A stretch of 64,000 bases of DNA from Dysgonomonas sp. ZJ279. GTDB taxonomy: Bacteria; Bacteroidota; Bacteroidia; Bacteroidales; Dysgonomonadaceae. Made by a program: the position numbers and the translations under genes. Each line of letters begins with the position of its first letter. The first letter of the stretch is position 1. Shown one piece after another: positions 62,548 to 64,000 of the stretch. The notes below the pieces were generated by a model. That model was not told the DNA's origin. It did no database searches and saw only the letters and a list, made by a program, of their open reading frames with translations. The stretch is taken from contig NZ_JAAKEL010000002.1 in NCBI RefSeq assembly GCF_011039205.1, forward strand, positions 248,001 to 312,000, in the 5' to 3' direction.

Positions 62548-63759
62548 CTATCTTTTCCTGCCCTTTATTGGTTGTTGCTTAAGCGGGACAATTCTCCTGA
62601 CGGAGTGTTCAAGCTTTTGGGCAAGATTTTTGAACCACTCGGCGATCGATATTCCGTTGATAGTGATGCGAAAGCGGTTTTTCCTTTCGGGGTCAGACTC
62701 GATACGTGCGGAAACATCATCTGCTTTAAAACTTCGTTTGTGCTCCTCGGAGTAGAGTTCGCCTATGAATTGGACAGTCTTTCCCTGTGTCATTTCTCTT
62801 GTTTGATCTTTAGAAAACCCGACTGAAATACACTCTTTCGACACCCGAATGGTCTCTTCCAGACTCGGAAATAGCTCGCAAGCCAGTTCATAATCGGTGC
62901 GAACAGCGTTAGGGTCGAGGTCGTTTTTCACCTTTCTAAGTTGCGATTCCACTGCCAGAATCTCCGCTTTTTTGTGCTCCAAATAGCTGTCCATAGCAAG
63001 AAATTTCTCTCGTGCTTCGTCCTTTCGGTCGTACAAATCCCACGTTTTCTCTCGCACTTCTTCCTGTTCTTGCTTCAGGCACTCCACTTTTTCAGCAATG
63101 GAGTCTTTCTGTGTGAATAGCTCACGGTAATACTCTTGCGTTGTAGTGTGGCGAGCTTCTGAGCCGTCAATGCCACGTTGCAAGCCGTATTTCTGCATCG
63201 CAAGGGCGTAAGTATCCTGATACTCTTTGAGCTTGACACGTGTCATCACGTCGTCGGCGCATAGGCGGGCGGTATCGGTTGATTTTGTGCGATATTTCTT
63301 CTTACCCAACTGCTTTTCCGCACTGGCTTTTCTTCTTTCGCCAACGACAATTGGCACGAGTGTAGCGTGGATATGGGGTGTAGTTTCGTCCAAATGGAGC
63401 ACTGCCGAGACGATGTTTTCCTTGCCAAAAGTGTCGCCCAGCCACTTCATATTATCCTTGCACCACTCTTCCAACCTCCCTTCCGATTGGATAAACAGCA
63501 TATCTTCGGGGCTACCAGAGAGGTTGATATGTATCGCCCGCACCTGATTCTTGCCGATTTTGCGTTTCAGCCCTGCCGTCTCCAAACGGTGCTGGATCGC
63601 CTGTGTGCGGTTCATGCCCTCGGGTCTTTCAACAAGCTCTTTATTGAGGTGCAGGCGAGCGGGGTCGGCATTTGGTGGCACGATTGTCCGCTCGATGTGT
63701 GCCGAGGTAGCAGAATCTGTGCCGTGTGCTTTTTGGAGGTGGAGTACAACGAAACCCAT
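62548..63759 (-). CDS. MobV-family relaxase (Mob_Pre type)
   Basis: A 403-residue DNA relaxase that would nick an oriT and pilot the strand during conjugative mobilization. The N-terminal Mob_Pre domain has TSAHIERTIVPPNADPARLH (family motif I region), KNQVRAIHINLSGSPEDM, and the metal-binding motif HLDETTPHIHATLVPI (His122, His129, His131). A long coiled coil follows (about 225-300, VECLKQEQEEVREKTWDLYD). The C-terminal tail is basic (LKQQPIKGRKR). The gene looks richer in G and C than its neighbours, consistent with transfer. No conjugation machinery is in the window, so it would depend on a helper element. Confidence 0.92.
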   Translation of the reverse strand: MGFVVLHLQKAHGTDSATSAHIERTIVPPNADPARLHLNKELVERPEGMNRTQAIQHRLETAGLKRKIGKNQVRAIHINLSGSPEDMLFIQSEGRLEEWCKDNMKWLGDTFGKENIVSAVLHLDETTPHIHATLVPIVVGERRKASAEKQLGKKKYRTKSTDTARLCADDVMTRVKLKEYQDTYALAMQKYGLQRGIDGSEARHTTTQEYYRELFTQKDSIAEKVECLKQEQEEVREKTWDLYDRKDEAREKFLAMDSYLEHKKAEILAVESQLRKVKNDLDPNAVRTDYELACELFPSLEETIRVSKECISVGFSKDQTREMTQGKTVQFIGELYSEEHKRSFKADDVSARIESDPERKNRFRITINGISIAEWFKNLAQKLEHSVRRIVPLKQQPIKGRKR

Positions 63760-63784
63760 TGTCTTTAAATTTTAAGTTCTTAAT

Positions 63785-63877
63785 GTCGCCTCAGCGACTG
63801 GGGTGTTCAGAGGGGCATGCCCCTTTGGCTCAGTGGGTATTTTTAGTGGAGTGCAACGAAGCGTTAAAAAAATACCC
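63785..63877. promoter_or_regulatory. Cluster of hairpins upstream of the relaxase: candidate oriT
   Basis: Three inverted repeats lie between the relaxase start and the next gene: GTCGC/GCGAC (63785-63798), the perfect palindrome AGGGGCATGCCCCT (63811-63824), and GGGTATTTTT/AAAAATACCC arms (63835-63844 and 63868-63877). MobV relaxases usually act on an oriT just upstream of their gene. The last hairpin might instead be the terminator of the upstream gene. Confidence 0.5.
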
Positions 63878-63884
63878 TAATAAG

Positions 63885-64000
63885 TTATGGTATTTCTGTC
63901 GAAATATCCGTTGGTCGCAGCCTGCCTGCCGTTTGGGTATCCACACCTTGAATAATCGGAACATTGAAAACGGTAGCAAGCTTAAAAGCTACTGGTGGGT
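63885..64000 (-). CDS. C-terminal end of an unidentified gene of the mobilizable element (partial)
   Basis: The last 37 codons of a minus-strand frame that enters from beyond the window, ending at TAA 63885-63887. The visible residues include PPVAFKLATVFNVPII and GRLRPTDISTEIP. Its place ahead of the relaxase suggests a mobilization or replication gene, but nothing seen proves it. Confidence 0.5.
   Translation of the reverse strand, partial: PPVAFKLATVFNVPIIQGVDTQTAGRLRPTDISTEIP

Overview
The window is AT-rich DNA from a member of the Bacteroidota, most likely a Bacteroidales close to Dysgonomonas or Parabacteroides (inference). Supporting signs are a type IX secretion (T9SS) C-terminal sorting domain, DUF6443-type RHS proteins, -7 boxes of the form TAnnTTTG, Bacteroidota-style SAM-like tyrosine recombinases, and a MobV relaxase typical of Bacteroidales mobilizable elements. 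Apart from the first 4 kb, nearly everything is accessory DNA.

Layout. (1) 1-3.9 kb: the 3' end of an acidic protein, then a secreted GH2 beta-galactosidase flanked by strong hairpin terminators. (2) 3.97-17.6 kb, minus strand: a four-gene operon (T9SS-sorted protein, large YD-repeat protein, small coiled-coil secreted protein, full-length DUF6443 RHS protein). It is followed by a string of displaced RHS 3' ends. Each of three of these pairs a copy of the RHS core with a different C-terminal tip and a small downstream gene, as expected of toxin-tip/immunity cassettes; a fourth is only a core scar. (3) 18.3-32 kb, minus strand: a surface-polysaccharide cluster with four glycosyltransferases, an O-acetyltransferase, two pyruvyl transferases, a ferredoxin/F420-type protein, a nitroreductase, a polymerase, a flippase and a dead dTDP-glucose dehydratase. 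(4) 33-49.1 kb: a defence island with a frameshifted HEPN-like gene, a GIY-YIG/DUF2075 helicase, a membrane beta-helix protein and a type I restriction system. In that system hsdM carries one amber codon, two DUF262 genes sit between hsdS and hsdR, and a truncated integrase follows. (5) 49.4-62.4 kb, minus strand: an AlbA_2/ATPase-fold regulator, a DUF5131/TcmP pair, an unknown protein, a helicase-methylase-ATPase module with its own Xre regulator, and a type IIG restriction remnant. (6) 62.5-64 kb: a MobV relaxase with hairpins upstream that could be an oriT.

Three copies of a short sequence resembling a tRNA 3' end plus its terminator lie at about 18.1, 32.95 and 49.2 kb. They bracket the polysaccharide cluster and the first defence island, which suggests serial integration at one kind of attachment site.

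The most promising leads are the RHS cassette array, the four-gene DUF5131/TcmP operon next to the helicase-methylase-ATPase module, and the type I locus with an embedded DUF262 pair and an amber-interrupted methylase. No tRNA, rRNA or CRISPR array was seen. All function calls come from reading motifs; no database search was possible.
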